Origin: Pseudoalteromonas sp. FUC4 | Lineage (GTDB): Bacteria > Pseudomonadota > Gammaproteobacteria > Enterobacterales > Alteromonadaceae | Direction: 5' to 3' | Length of the DNA: 62,560 bases | NCBI RefSeq assembly: GCF_008370255.1 | Contig: NZ_SEUI01000008.1 | Span: 1 to 62,560, forward strand | Shown: positions 47,101 through 56,179 of the stretch, piece by piece | Layout of the letters: every line of letters begins with the position of its first letter | Position numbering within the stretch: position 1 is the stretch's first letter | Translations under genes and position numbers: made by a program | Notes under the pieces: generated by a model | The model's database searches: none | What the model was told of the DNA's origin: nothing | The model's input: only the letters and a program-made list of their open reading frames with translations

Positions 47101-47289
47101 ATGTTTGAAACAAGCCTGCAGGCTAAGTTTGTAATACCTATGGCAGTGGCACTTGGCTTTGCTGTTATGTTTGCAACGTTAATAACGCTTATATTGGTAC
47201 CGTGTTTATATATGATTTTAGGTGATATTGGCACGTTATTTAAGCGCCCATTTAAAGGGCGAGCTGCGAAAGTATCAATAAATAGTTAA
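44155..47289 (+). CDS. RND efflux transporter permease (AcrB/HAE1-type)
   Basis: A 1044-aa inner-membrane pump with the RND layout of 12 helices and two large periplasmic loops. Seen: NLMMFFIIVMGAISYFTI, VEANYPGASPQEIEESILIK, the proton-relay helix FIMVLGIVVDDAIVIGEAAY (adjacent Asp pair) and GFGLIAAAGVVINDSLVMTD. It probably exports drugs, bile-like compounds or lipids using proton motive force. A glycine-rich loop (DVGGGGGSNGGGEFGYL) in the second periplasmic part is a local oddity. It forms an operon with the adaptor. Confidence 0.95.
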   Translation: MSESIQKKQTGLIAYFANNSVAANLMMFFIIVMGAISYFTIQRQMFPNIEVNYINVEANYPGASPQEIEESILIKIEESLKDITEIKKGVYRAFRNGGTASLEINTDAELTDVLDKVKLRVDGIATFPAGMEPVTISQVEFRQDVIGMTLVGDLPLTELKPIANQIEDELLQLSNVSLVENDVPLDEIAIEIDPDTLRQYNLTLSDVINAVRRYSANFSAGQLKTDAGVISVRVENQFYSGEEFRHIPVKIGEYGAKVLLQDVAVIKDQFTEGERYFKFNGENAVYMSVKATQEQNIIPVADSVKAFIDQKNKQLPPGIRLEPLMDMTYYLNARLDMMKANLFQGAILVAIMLSLFLRFKLALWVMIGLPVCFLGAMMMMPLFGISINIISLFAFIMVLGIVVDDAIVIGEAAYTEVEKSGGGVENVVRGANRVATPATFGVLTTIAVFAPFTLSSGPESAFFYGIAVVVMLCLVFSLVESKLILPAHIAHTHFSPIKKGGWRDRFNTRFFGFVNGPYKRFIAKCVDWRWTVLFAFIAMFIISIALITSNKVRTVPTPKVPHDFPQIQVEMNDNVSDLQTIAAIREIEAMVLRVDEETEREFGQKIIRDVLVFNQGRTESQLLAPLVDEDSRPYNAFELSRRWREAMPTIAGIKSLTIQDDVGGGGGSNGGGEFGYLLFGSDIETLNEAGRRFIQLLQQQKGLFDISSTIDPASKEVQMSLKPVAYDLGLDLAGIANQVGASFYGGEAQRVIRNGEEVRVMVRYPKLTREAFSSLKHTVVTTPQGREVLLGDVVELTETPGISYIRREGGYRTVYVYGNIDEEQIEPGEVVKQVKENLLPQLIEEFPSVKSELGGAIEEQQAQANEQIMFFIGGMILVYILLAVPLKSYSQPLIVMSVIPFSLTGAIWGHYWFDLDMSLMSGFGLIAAAGVVINDSLVMTDYVNQVRREGVSVKNAVIEAGCARFRAILLTSITTFAGVLPIMFETSLQAKFVIPMAVALGFAVMFATLITLILVPCLYMILGDIGTLFKRPFKGRAAKVSINS

Positions 47290-47302
47290 TAGACAATAAA
47301 GT

Positions 47303-47345
47303 TAAAAAAAGCCCTGAACGGTTAACCATCCAGGGCTTTTTTATT
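47303..47345. terminator. Bidirectional terminator, RND pump / cytochrome c'
   Basis: AAAAAAGCCCTG-AACGGTTAACCATC-CAGGGCTTTTTT lies between the two convergent genes. Confidence 0.88.
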
Positions 47346-47379
47346 ATCTTTTTAATGCAGCTTAGATGCTGCAGTAAAA

Positions 47380-47832
47380 TTAATCTTTAAATTGCTTATG
47401 GCAATCTTTACAACCTTTAGCCCATGCACCAAAAGCTTTACCAATTACGGCCTTATCGCCTGATTGAGCAGCTAACGCTAGCTTATCTGCATTTGCTGCA
47501 AAAGCATTTGCTTTTTCAACAAAGGTTGCATTTTCGGCCCAAACCGCAGCAAGTGCCGCTGTATCGCCTTTATCTGTTCCTTCGTAAAACGCTTCCCATG
47601 GCATTTTTGAAAGTGCAGCGGCATTGTTAGCACGCATTTTAAATTGCTCTGCGTTAAAAGGTACTTTACCTTTTAGCATTGCGCCCATGTCACCAATTTG
47701 CACTGAAATCATTGAGAACGCAGCTTGGCGGTATTCAATTGCGTCACTTGGCTCTTTAAATGCAGAATTTGCCGATACGCTAAATGCACACGTTGCCAGT
47801 GCTATTGTTGCTAATACTTTTTTTAATTTCAT
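47380..47832 (-). CDS. Cytochrome c' family protein
   Basis: A 150-aa protein with a signal peptide (MKKVLATI-type, ends VSANSA) and a four-helix-bundle composition. The c-type heme motif CKDCH is at residues 141-145, close to the C-terminus as in cytochromes c'. These bind NO or CO and may protect respiration from nitrosative stress. It is monocistronic and converges on the RND operon. Confidence 0.92.
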   Translation of the reverse strand: MKLKKVLATIALATCAFSVSANSAFKEPSDAIEYRQAAFSMISVQIGDMGAMLKGKVPFNAEQFKMRANNAAALSKMPWEAFYEGTDKGDTAALAAVWAENATFVEKANAFAANADKLALAAQSGDKAVIGKAFGAWAKGCKDCHKQFKD

Positions 47833-47924
47833 GTTTGCCCCTGTTGAAAATTGTAATTCTTAATTTGATATCTTGTATCTAACATCGTATTTATTCAAGT
47901 GAATGCGATAGATTTAATTAAAAC

Positions 47925-48395
47925 TTAGTCATTAAGACCTATATCAGCGAATATCATTCCTCGGCGCATACTTCTGGTAGCCAAAAATACTTCTCCAAGT
48001 AGTGAAATAAATGCACATATGAGTAATGCCATTGCTGCAACAAAACAACAAGCAATAGTCACGCTTAAGTTTATTGATTGAATGTGCGACAAGAATAAAA
48101 ACATAACCACAGCACATACAAGCAAGGCACTTAATACACTTAAACTAAAAGCAATATGTATACATCGAGATCTTTTTAATAAAGCGCGGAGTTCTGTTGC
48201 TAGCGACTTATTAAAATCATCATCTGTATTTACTTTTAATCTTCGCTCCAATAAGCGCGCTCTGTCGGTAATTCGTGCTAAGCGATTAGATAAAACACCT
48301 AAAGTTGCTGCTATACCTGTGATTAAAAATACGGGGGCAACGGCCGTTTGAATTACTTTTGCCATAGTTAAAATGTTAATTACTTCGCTATTCAT
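47925..48395 (-). CDS. DUF2721 membrane protein
   Basis: 156 aa from the ATG preceded by GAGAAAAAT. An in-frame ATG 36 nt earlier adds a hydrophilic N-terminus not typical of the family. Three helices and the DUF2721 signature VAPVFLITGIAATLGVLSNR then LARITDRARLLERRL are present. Function unknown; the family is widespread in proteobacteria. It is divergent from the large protease. Confidence 0.85.
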   Translation of the reverse strand: MNSEVINILTMAKVIQTAVAPVFLITGIAATLGVLSNRLARITDRARLLERRLKVNTDDDFNKSLATELRALLKRSRCIHIAFSLSVLSALLVCAVVMFLFLSHIQSINLSVTIACCFVAAMALLICAFISLLGEVFLATRSMRRGMIFADIGLND

Positions 48396-48625
48396 ATTTT
48401 TCTCAAAAGGGTCAAATGTGTTTACACTCATTTACAAAATAAAAATAAAATATATTCTTTAAAAATCAACTGCTTATTTTTTTATATAACCTTTTTATAC
48501 ACGGGTTGTAATTTGTTTGTAATCAAGATGTTGCTCAGAGTGGGTGTAAAGTTTTATATTCTAATTATAGGCCAATTACAATTGGTAATAAGTACAATAA
48601 TATAAAACTCACCTCAGGGGAAATA

Positions 48626-51600
48626 ATGTCAAATATAATAATGAGAAAAACAGCTATATCGACTGCTATTGGTTTAGCTATGATGTCATATGGTGTAGTT
48701 GCAGCACCTGATTTATCTAAAGGGTATGCACCTGAAACTTCAAGTGTTAAAACTTACTCTCAAGATAAAACAATATCTAGAAAAGCGCGTTATATTATTC
48801 AACTTGAAGATGAGCCATTGGCGACTTACAGAGGTGGTATTGTAGGGCTAGAAGCAACCTCAGCAGTTATAACTGGAGATAGTAAAGTTAAGCTATCTTC
48901 TGCACCCGCTTTAAAATACAGCAGCTACCTAAAAGCAAAGCAAAAAAGCGTAGCGCAAGTTGCAGCGTCTGTGAGTGGTGGTTCAGTATCTCATTCGTTT
49001 AGTACGCTATTTAACGGTATTGTTGTTGAAGGTGAGGAAGGTCAGCGTGAAGCGCTTGCTAAGCTTTCAGGCGTTAAAAAAGTATTTTTAGATACTGAAT
49101 ATCATACCTTAATGGATGCATCTATCGATGTTATAAAAGGTGTTGAAGCATGGGAGGCTTTAGGTGGCCAATCTGAAGCTGGTAAAGGTATTAAAGTTGC
49201 AATTATAGATTCTGGTATTCGCCCTGAAAACCCGATGTTTTCAGATGTTGGTTTTGCTGCTGCAGAATTTAGCGAAGAAGAAGCTGCTTACATTGCTGAA
49301 AACCCAGACTTCTGTCGTGTAGATGGCGGCGAAGCTGATTTTTGTAATAACAAATTAATTGTAGCGCGTGCTTTTGGTCCAACCCCTAGTAATGTGCACC
49401 CAGATGAATACATTGGATCTCCTTTAGGTTATGACGGCCATGGTACTCACGTAGCAGGTACTGCGGTTGGTAACCCGGTCGAAATTACGTATAAAGATAA
49501 TAACGTATCTATTTCAGGTGTAGCTCCTGCTGCGCAGCTAATGGCTTATAAGGCGCTGTGGCATACGGCTGATGGAAATGGTAGCGGTACAACTGTTGCA
49601 TTAATGTCTGCATTAGAAGCAGCCATTAATGATGGTGCTGATGTTATTAATAACTCTTGGGGCGGCGGCGCAGGTGGTAACCCGTCAACGAGTGCCTACA
49701 GTGACTTATTCAAAGCTGCTGAAGAAGCAGGTGTAGTAGTTGTTACTGCCGCTGGTAATGACGGTAATGGTGCCCAGACAATTGGTTGTCCAAGTTGTAT
49801 CGAATCGGGTCTAACTGTAGCTAATACACAAACTGGCCGTTTTTTCTCACAGTCGATTGAGGTTGCCGGTGAGACCTTCATGAGTATTGAAGGTAGTAAT
49901 GGTTTATTAACAGACCCTATTTCATTACCTATTATTTCTGCGCAAGTGATTGCACCAGATAACTTTGAAGGGTGTGAAGAGTTTGCTGAAGATATATCAT
50001 TTGCTGACTCTGTAGCATTAATCTCTCGTGGTAGCTGTGCATTTTCAGCCAAAGCTGCAAATGCTGAGAAAGCAGGTGCAACAGCGGTAATTATCCACAA
50101 CAATGTTGCAGGCGGTGCAATGGGTATGGCTATGGACGATGCGACTATTCCAGCATCATCAATTAGCCAAGAAGATGGTTTAGGTTTAGTAGAGTTATTA
50201 ACTGAGGCTGAAGAGTCTGTCATTGCATTATTAGATCCAAGTGTTAAGCGTACAATTCAAGAGAAGTTTACAGATGCAGTGAACTCCTCAAGCTCTCGTG
50301 GTCCTAACGGCGAGCCTAGCTTCTTAAAACCTGATATTGCAGCGCCTGGTACAGATATTTTATCAGCATATTCTCCTGACGAAGGTAATGGTATTACATT
50401 TAACGCGATTACTGGTACGAGTATGGCAAGCCCTCATGTAGCTGGTGCTGCTGCGCTTATGAAACAGGCACACCCTGAATGGAATGCAATTCAAATTAAA
50501 ACAGCTTTAATGAGCTCATCAAAAATGGATGGCTTACACAAAGAAGATCTTATAACGAAAGCTGATGCATTTGATGTAGGCGCAGGACGTTTAGATATGC
50601 CTAGTGCGTTAGAAGCATCTCTTACATTTGGTCATGGTTCATACGCTGATCCAAGTTGTTTGAGCGTATGTAGCTTTACTAATACAGTTGAGAACATGAC
50701 TGATGTAGCTGGGGAGTGGACGGCTAAGATAGTAACAGATATGGAAGGTGCTGAAATTACAGTGACTCCAAGTACTATTATGCTTGAAGCAAATGGTTCT
50801 GTTTCTACAGGTACTGAAAGTGCAGGAAAAAAAGCTAACGTAGCTGAATTTAATTTAGATATTGATTCTACATTTAATAGTGTGAAAGGTTGGAACTTTG
50901 GCCATGTAGTGTGGACTCACACTGAAACAGGACAAGTTGCGCATTTACCATTTGCTATTTACGATAATGAAGCCACAAATAGCAGCGTATTTAGCGCAAC
51001 AGTTGATGCAGACTCACTAAATTCTTCTACGCCAGCAAAAATTGGTGTGCAATTTAATAATACTTCGTTTACTGATGAGTTATCAGTAAATATGAAACTT
51101 GATGAAAATGCAGAGCTTCTCAAAGGTGCAGTACCTGTAGTTGAAGTAACAAATGGCGCTGGTGCAGTAACTTTAAGTGAAGACAACAAGGAGTTAACTT
51201 GGACAGGTACACTTGGTCCAAAAGAGTTTGCTATTAACAGCAGCGACCTCTTAGGCACGCTCTCTCTTGCAGATGAAGGTTTTGACCCACAATCTTGCCC
51301 TGATGGATGTGATGAGATAACGATTACCGTAGAAGCAGATTTTATTTTTGATGGTAAAGAGTACTCAGCATTTACAATCTCAGATAACGGCTTTATTGCT
51401 GTTGGCGCTGATGTAAATACAGCTAACTCATGGAGTCCTCAAGCAATGCCTAATGCTAGTTCACCAAGCGGTGTAATTGCTCCATTATGGGCTGATTTTG
51501 ATTTGGCGGGTGGAACTGGTGGCGGCGATATATATGTAGCTAAATTTGAAAGTGGCTATGTTGTTGTTGAATGGCATGACGTTGAACTTTATGGAAGCAG

Positions 51601-52327
51601 TTCAGGTGATAAGTACACTTTCCAAGTTATTTTAAAGGAAGGTACTGATGAAGTTCGCATAAACTACATTGACGTTCCAACTTTACCTTCTCCTTACTCT
51701 GCAGGTGTCGAGTCTGCAGATGGTAACGTAGGTGCAATGATAGATACAGTTCCAACAGGAACTGGTATTGGTAGTGGTTATCTAGTTGATCAGATTAAAG
51801 GCGGAACTGTTGATATTCAGTATCAAGCTTTTGCAAAAGATCGTAGCCATTATACAACTGCAGATTCAGTGGAAGTTGATGAAGAGCAAACAGTTAATAT
51901 TAACGTATTAGCTAACGATATGGCTGAATCTCGTTTTGTATTTGATGCAGTTGCTTCATCAGAAACAGAAAATGCGGAGTTCTTCGCGCACAAAGGTGTG
52001 AGAGTTAAGGGGAGTCTTGTAGCATCGACTGTTGAGGTCTTATCTGCACCTGCAAATGGTTCAACAACAGTTAAGGAAGATGGCACTATTGATTATACGC
52101 CTAATGCACAATTCTCTGGTGAAGATAGCTTTACATATACAGTACGTGAAGCGTCAGGTACCACCGCTGAAGAAACAACAGTATCAATAGTGGTTAACGA
52201 TACAATTGCAGATCCTCAGCCAGTGACACCAACAGAGCCTGAAAGCAATGGTTCGTCTGGTTCACTAGCTTGGCTTACATTGTTAGTAGCGCCGTTTGCA
52301 TTTATGCGTCGTCGTAAACAAAAGTAA
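48626..52327 (+). CDS. Secreted subtilisin-like S8 protease with GlyGly-CTERM sorting signal
   Basis: A 1233-aa protein with signal peptide (residues about 1-27), inhibitor I9 propeptide (about 55-165), and S8 catalytic domain with Asp195 (VAIIDSGI), His272 (DGHGTHVAGT) and Ser599 (GTSMASPHVAG). A PA insert lies at about 430-530. Ig-like and fibronectin-type domains follow, then a cadherin-like tandem module (VNINVLANDMAES, SGEDSFTYTVREASG). The tail GSSGSLAWLTLLVAPFAFMR plus basic residues is a GlyGly-CTERM signal, processed by rhombosortase. The mature enzyme is probably exported by type II secretion. GGGGAAATA precedes the ATG. Confidence 0.93.
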   Translation: MSNIIMRKTAISTAIGLAMMSYGVVAAPDLSKGYAPETSSVKTYSQDKTISRKARYIIQLEDEPLATYRGGIVGLEATSAVITGDSKVKLSSAPALKYSSYLKAKQKSVAQVAASVSGGSVSHSFSTLFNGIVVEGEEGQREALAKLSGVKKVFLDTEYHTLMDASIDVIKGVEAWEALGGQSEAGKGIKVAIIDSGIRPENPMFSDVGFAAAEFSEEEAAYIAENPDFCRVDGGEADFCNNKLIVARAFGPTPSNVHPDEYIGSPLGYDGHGTHVAGTAVGNPVEITYKDNNVSISGVAPAAQLMAYKALWHTADGNGSGTTVALMSALEAAINDGADVINNSWGGGAGGNPSTSAYSDLFKAAEEAGVVVVTAAGNDGNGAQTIGCPSCIESGLTVANTQTGRFFSQSIEVAGETFMSIEGSNGLLTDPISLPIISAQVIAPDNFEGCEEFAEDISFADSVALISRGSCAFSAKAANAEKAGATAVIIHNNVAGGAMGMAMDDATIPASSISQEDGLGLVELLTEAEESVIALLDPSVKRTIQEKFTDAVNSSSSRGPNGEPSFLKPDIAAPGTDILSAYSPDEGNGITFNAITGTSMASPHVAGAAALMKQAHPEWNAIQIKTALMSSSKMDGLHKEDLITKADAFDVGAGRLDMPSALEASLTFGHGSYADPSCLSVCSFTNTVENMTDVAGEWTAKIVTDMEGAEITVTPSTIMLEANGSVSTGTESAGKKANVAEFNLDIDSTFNSVKGWNFGHVVWTHTETGQVAHLPFAIYDNEATNSSVFSATVDADSLNSSTPAKIGVQFNNTSFTDELSVNMKLDENAELLKGAVPVVEVTNGAGAVTLSEDNKELTWTGTLGPKEFAINSSDLLGTLSLADEGFDPQSCPDGCDEITITVEADFIFDGKEYSAFTISDNGFIAVGADVNTANSWSPQAMPNASSPSGVIAPLWADFDLAGGTGGGDIYVAKFESGYVVVEWHDVELYGSSSGDKYTFQVILKEGTDEVRINYIDVPTLPSPYSAGVESADGNVGAMIDTVPTGTGIGSGYLVDQIKGGTVDIQYQAFAKDRSHYTTADSVEVDEEQTVNINVLANDMAESRFVFDAVASSETENAEFFAHKGVRVKGSLVASTVEVLSAPANGSTTVKEDGTIDYTPNAQFSGEDSFTYTVREASGTTAEETTVSIVVNDTIADPQPVTPTEPESNGSSGSLAWLTLLVAPFAFMRRRKQK

Positions 52328-52349
52328 TTTTATAACTAATTAGTTATAT

Positions 52350-52374
52350 AAAGGGAGCTTCTGCTCCCTTTTTA
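52350..52374 (+). terminator. Protease terminator
   Basis: AAAGGGAGC-TTCT-GCTCCCTTTTT, 22 nt after the protease stop. Confidence 0.9.
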
Positions 52375-52463
52375 CATAGCTTCACAAACTAAATCACAAT
52401 AAAGGCCATTTATAGGTATATTTAACTACTTAATAAAAAATAAAAACAACAAGGATTTTACTG

Positions 52464-54638
52464 ATGAAACGTACTCCATTCGCTCTTGCTGCACTATCGC
52501 TCGCTATTTTAAGTGGCTGTAATCAAGCCCCTGAAGAAACCAAAAAAAATAATACACAAGTTAAAACGGTTCAGGTAGCCCAAGCTATAGCCCCAGTTGC
52601 TAAAAAAGTGCCTTATGAGATGACTATTCATGGTGACACACGGGTAGATAATTACTATTGGTTACGTGATGACGAACGTAAAGCGCCAGAGGTGATTAAC
52701 TATTTAGAAGCTGAAAATACATACACTGATGCAATGCTTGCACATACTAAAACGCTGCAAAGTGAATTGTTTGAAGAGCTAAAAGGGCGTATCCAAAAAG
52801 ACGATGATTCAGTCCCAGTTAAAAACGGTGATTATTTTTACTCAACGCAAACACGTGGCGATAACGAGTACACTACTTACTTACGCAGCAGCGATTTTGC
52901 AGGTACGGATCAGCAAGTTATTTTAGATGTAAATGAGCTTGCGAAAGGCCATGATTATTATGCAGTAAGTGGCTTAAATGTAAGCCCGAATGGCAATTTA
53001 ATGGCTTATGGCGAAGATACTGTTAGCCGTCGTATTTATAGTATAAAAATAAAAGATTTAACAACCGGTAAATTACTCGAAGATACACTTGAGGGCACTA
53101 ACGGTGGCATTGTGTGGGCAAACGATAATAAAACGGTTTATTACATTAAAAAAGATTTACAAACTTTATTAGGTTATCAAGTTTACCGTCATACGTTAGG
53201 TACACCACAAGCTGATGATGAGCTAATTTACGAAGAAACTGATACCAGTTACTACATGGGGATGAGTAAAAGCAAAGATGAGTCAGAAATTTATATTTGG
53301 CACAGCAGCACAGCAGCATCAGGCGTATCGGTACTAAATGCTGATGATGCTAAGGCAACGCCTAAACGCTTAATTGAGCGCGAAGCAGGGCTTGAATATG
53401 AAATTTCGAAGCTAGGGAATACTTACTACATTGTAACTAACTTAGATGCTGTAAATTTTCAGCTGATGAAAGTGGATATTGATAAAGCTGGTGACAAAGC
53501 AAATTGGCAAAGTGTGATCCCAGCGCGCGATGATATTAAGCTCGAAGGCATTGATTTATTTAATGACTACTTAGTTTACCAAGAGCGTGAAATGGGCCAA
53601 TCAAAGTTGATTGCTCGTCATTTAAAAACAGGTAAAGAGTTACCACTGAGCTTTAACGATAGCGCTTATACAATTGGTACTTATGGCAATAACGATATAA
53701 ATAGCAGCACGTTACGTGTTTACTACACAAGCATGACCACTCCAGGTTCATCGTACGATGTAGATTTAGCGACTGGCGATAAAAAACTACTTAAACAGCA
53801 AGCTGTATTAGGTGATTTTGATGCTGATAATTACGCCTCAGAGCGTATTTTTGTAACAGCACGTGATGGCATAAAAGTACCGGTAAGCTTAGTTTACCGT
53901 AAAGACTCGTTTAAAAAAGATGGTACTAACCCGCTACTGCAATACGGTTACGGCTCTTATGGCGCAACCATGGATCCTACTTTCTCAAGTACGCGTTTGA
54001 GTTTACTTGACCGTGGCTTTGTATTTACAATTGCCCATGTACGTGGCTCGCAAATGCTAGGTCGTCCTTGGTACGAAGACGGCAAGCTACTCACTAAAAA
54101 GAATACGTTTAATGACTTTGTTGACGTAACTAAAGCATTGGTTTCTCAAAAGTATGGCGCAAAAGATGAAATATTTGCGTTAGGTGGCAGTGCTGGTGGC
54201 TTATTAATGGGCGCGGTAGCAAACCAAGCACCGAAGCTTTATAAAGGCATTGTTGCTGCGGTCCCGTTTGTAGATGTAGTAACCACTATGCTAGATGCGA
54301 GCATTCCGCTTACAACAAATGAATACGGTGAGTGGGGTAATCCGAACGAAAAAGCGTATTACGATTACATGCTATCTTACTCGCCATACGACCAAGTATC
54401 TAAGCAAGCATATCCTAATATGCTAGTAACGACTGGCTTGCACGATTCGCAAGTTCAATACTTTGAGCCTGCAAAATGGGTTGCTAAGTTGCGTGACTAT
54501 AAAACTGATGACAATAAGTTACTGTTTAAAATAGATATGGAAGCAGGGCACGGTGGTGCATCGGGTCGCTTTAAGCGCTTAGAAGATACCGCGCTAAACT
54601 ATGCATTTATGCTTGATTTAGCGGGTATTAAAAAGTAG
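52464..54638 (+). CDS. ptrB: Oligopeptidase B-type S9 peptidase, lipoprotein
   Basis: A 724-aa lipoprotein (lipobox LSGC, Cys19). An N-terminal helix and seven-blade propeller (residues about 70-450) cover the C-terminal alpha/beta-hydrolase domain with Ser576 (GGSAGGLLMG), Asp661 (GLHDSQVQYFEPAKW) and His696 (AGHGGASGR). These motifs are those of oligopeptidase B, which cuts short peptides after Arg or Lys. Cytosolic in E. coli, it is exported here by a lipoprotein signal, as in other marine gammaproteobacteria. The promoter is its own; it lies 137 nt after the S8 protease. Confidence 0.92.
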   Translation: MKRTPFALAALSLAILSGCNQAPEETKKNNTQVKTVQVAQAIAPVAKKVPYEMTIHGDTRVDNYYWLRDDERKAPEVINYLEAENTYTDAMLAHTKTLQSELFEELKGRIQKDDDSVPVKNGDYFYSTQTRGDNEYTTYLRSSDFAGTDQQVILDVNELAKGHDYYAVSGLNVSPNGNLMAYGEDTVSRRIYSIKIKDLTTGKLLEDTLEGTNGGIVWANDNKTVYYIKKDLQTLLGYQVYRHTLGTPQADDELIYEETDTSYYMGMSKSKDESEIYIWHSSTAASGVSVLNADDAKATPKRLIEREAGLEYEISKLGNTYYIVTNLDAVNFQLMKVDIDKAGDKANWQSVIPARDDIKLEGIDLFNDYLVYQEREMGQSKLIARHLKTGKELPLSFNDSAYTIGTYGNNDINSSTLRVYYTSMTTPGSSYDVDLATGDKKLLKQQAVLGDFDADNYASERIFVTARDGIKVPVSLVYRKDSFKKDGTNPLLQYGYGSYGATMDPTFSSTRLSLLDRGFVFTIAHVRGSQMLGRPWYEDGKLLTKKNTFNDFVDVTKALVSQKYGAKDEIFALGGSAGGLLMGAVANQAPKLYKGIVAAVPFVDVVTTMLDASIPLTTNEYGEWGNPNEKAYYDYMLSYSPYDQVSKQAYPNMLVTTGLHDSQVQYFEPAKWVAKLRDYKTDDNKLLFKIDMEAGHGGASGRFKRLEDTALNYAFMLDLAGIKK

Positions 54639-54671
54639 TTAATATTTATATTTAAATAGATTTAACTCAAT

Positions 54672-54703
54672 AAGGTGCTTTTTAAAAAAGCACCTTTTTT
54701 TGT
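54672..54703. terminator. Bidirectional terminator, oligopeptidase B / histidine kinase
   Basis: AAGGTGCTTTTT and AAAAAAGCACCTTTTTTT pair; the stop codon of the histidine kinase gene lies inside this hairpin. Confidence 0.88.
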
Positions 54704-56169
54704 GGCAAATTAAAGCTAAACATAGTGCCTTTACCAATTTCACTTTGTACGTAAATTTCGCTATCCATTAGTTTTAATAACCCTTTGCAAATAGCCAATC
54801 CTAAACCACCTTGCTGGCGCCCTTCTTTATTAGAATTACTTGCTTGGTAGTGAGGGTCAAAAATAGCATTCAGCTCATCTTCTTTTATGCCTACACCCGT
54901 GTCTGATACATGCACAAATAATTGATTATCTTCACTGCGTTTTACATGTACTGCAATGCTGCCGCCGCGAGGGGTGTGCCTAATTGCATTATCAATTAAA
55001 TTGCTCAGTACTCGCTCTAGCTTAGCGATATCGGCAACTACAGGAAAATCACAAATCGCAGGTTCTACCGACAAACTAATGCCTCTTTTATCAACAGCTA
55101 AACTAAATTTTGCCATGCAATCGTAAATGAGTTCGCCTAAATTAAAGGTTTCTTTATTTATACTTATTTCGCCATTTTCTAAGTGAGCAAGCTCAAATAT
55201 TTGCTCTATGAGTAACTTTAATTGCCCACAATTATTAAGCGATACCTGTAAGTATTCTTGCTGCTCTTGTTTACTTAGTTGTTCACCCGACTGATTTAAT
55301 ACTTCTAAAAACCCCTGCAGTGAAGCAAGTGGTGTGCGTAGGTCGTGCGATAGATGAGTTAGCAACTCTTTGCGTTGTTTATCGCCTTGTTCAAGTGCTT
55401 TAAATTGCTCATTAATACGCGTTAACATGGCTTGAATACTTCGGCCTAAGCTATGCACTTCGTTACTTTTTTGCGTTGAATAGTTACTTAGCTTGGTGTC
55501 GGTAAGGCTGTAGTTAGCGGCTTCAATATTACTAACATCGCGTGCTAAGCGCTGAATTGGGTTGGTAAAAAAGCGTAGTAAAATTAGCATCGCAATAAAT
55601 AAAAATGCAAGTGCAGAGCCAAGCCATAAAGCGGCTAGCCATAACTTATCATTATTTTTTACAGTGCTTAGTGAGGTATCGTAAGCCTCGCCACCAATAA
55701 TTACATATAAATAACCTTGTAGCTTATCTTGATTAAATACTGGCGCGGCTGAAAATATTTTTTGTTGCTCTTTATTACGAGGGTTATCACCATAAATAGG
55801 TGCAGCGCTTGGGTCGTTAATCAGCCTTTTTAAAGGGGTTAAACTAATATGCGTACGTTTTACTTTACCTGGCTTTGCGGAGTAAGTAAGAATTTTTCCG
55901 GTTTCGTCTACAAAATAAAATTCAAACGCCGGGCCTAATAACATCAAGGTATGAAAGAGGTTTTCAAGCGCTTTATAGTCGTAAACACCTTCTTTTATTA
56001 ATGGGTTATCTTGTACTAAATGCTCGGCAAGCGCCAAATGTAAATTTTGCTCAGCATGATGTTTTGAGGTGAGTTCCAGTTGCTTGCTCCAGCCGTAAAC
56101 AAGGGCGCAAATAAAACAAAAAATGACGACTAGCGATATCGCTAATTTTTGGTACAAAGAAAGTTTCAT
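54682..56169 (-). CDS. Sensor histidine kinase
   Basis: A 495-aa kinase with two helices (residues about 8-27 and 178-200) flanking a periplasmic sensor. HAMP (FFTNPIQRLARDVSNIEAAN), HisKA (LTHLSHDLRTPLASLQGFLE, phospho-His about 275) and HATPase with N box NLIDNAIRHTPRGG, G1 VSDTGVGIKEDEL and G2 QGGLGLAICKGLL follow. It phosphorylates the response regulator 10 nt upstream. Both lie downstream of two spondin-domain genes in the same direction. The signal is unknown. Confidence 0.94.
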   Translation of the reverse strand: MKLSLYQKLAISLVVIFCFICALVYGWSKQLELTSKHHAEQNLHLALAEHLVQDNPLIKEGVYDYKALENLFHTLMLLGPAFEFYFVDETGKILTYSAKPGKVKRTHISLTPLKRLINDPSAAPIYGDNPRNKEQQKIFSAAPVFNQDKLQGYLYVIIGGEAYDTSLSTVKNNDKLWLAALWLGSALAFLFIAMLILLRFFTNPIQRLARDVSNIEAANYSLTDTKLSNYSTQKSNEVHSLGRSIQAMLTRINEQFKALEQGDKQRKELLTHLSHDLRTPLASLQGFLEVLNQSGEQLSKQEQQEYLQVSLNNCGQLKLLIEQIFELAHLENGEISINKETFNLGELIYDCMAKFSLAVDKRGISLSVEPAICDFPVVADIAKLERVLSNLIDNAIRHTPRGGSIAVHVKRSEDNQLFVHVSDTGVGIKEDELNAIFDPHYQASNSNKEGRQQGGLGLAICKGLLKLMDSEIYVQSEIGKGTMFSFNLPQKKVLF

Positions 56170-56179
56170 AATAGGTGTC

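Noticed and set aside
49696..50223. 175-codon open frame antisense to the S8 protease
   Set aside because: It lies opposite the PA insert and catalytic region, with no start signal and no family resemblance.
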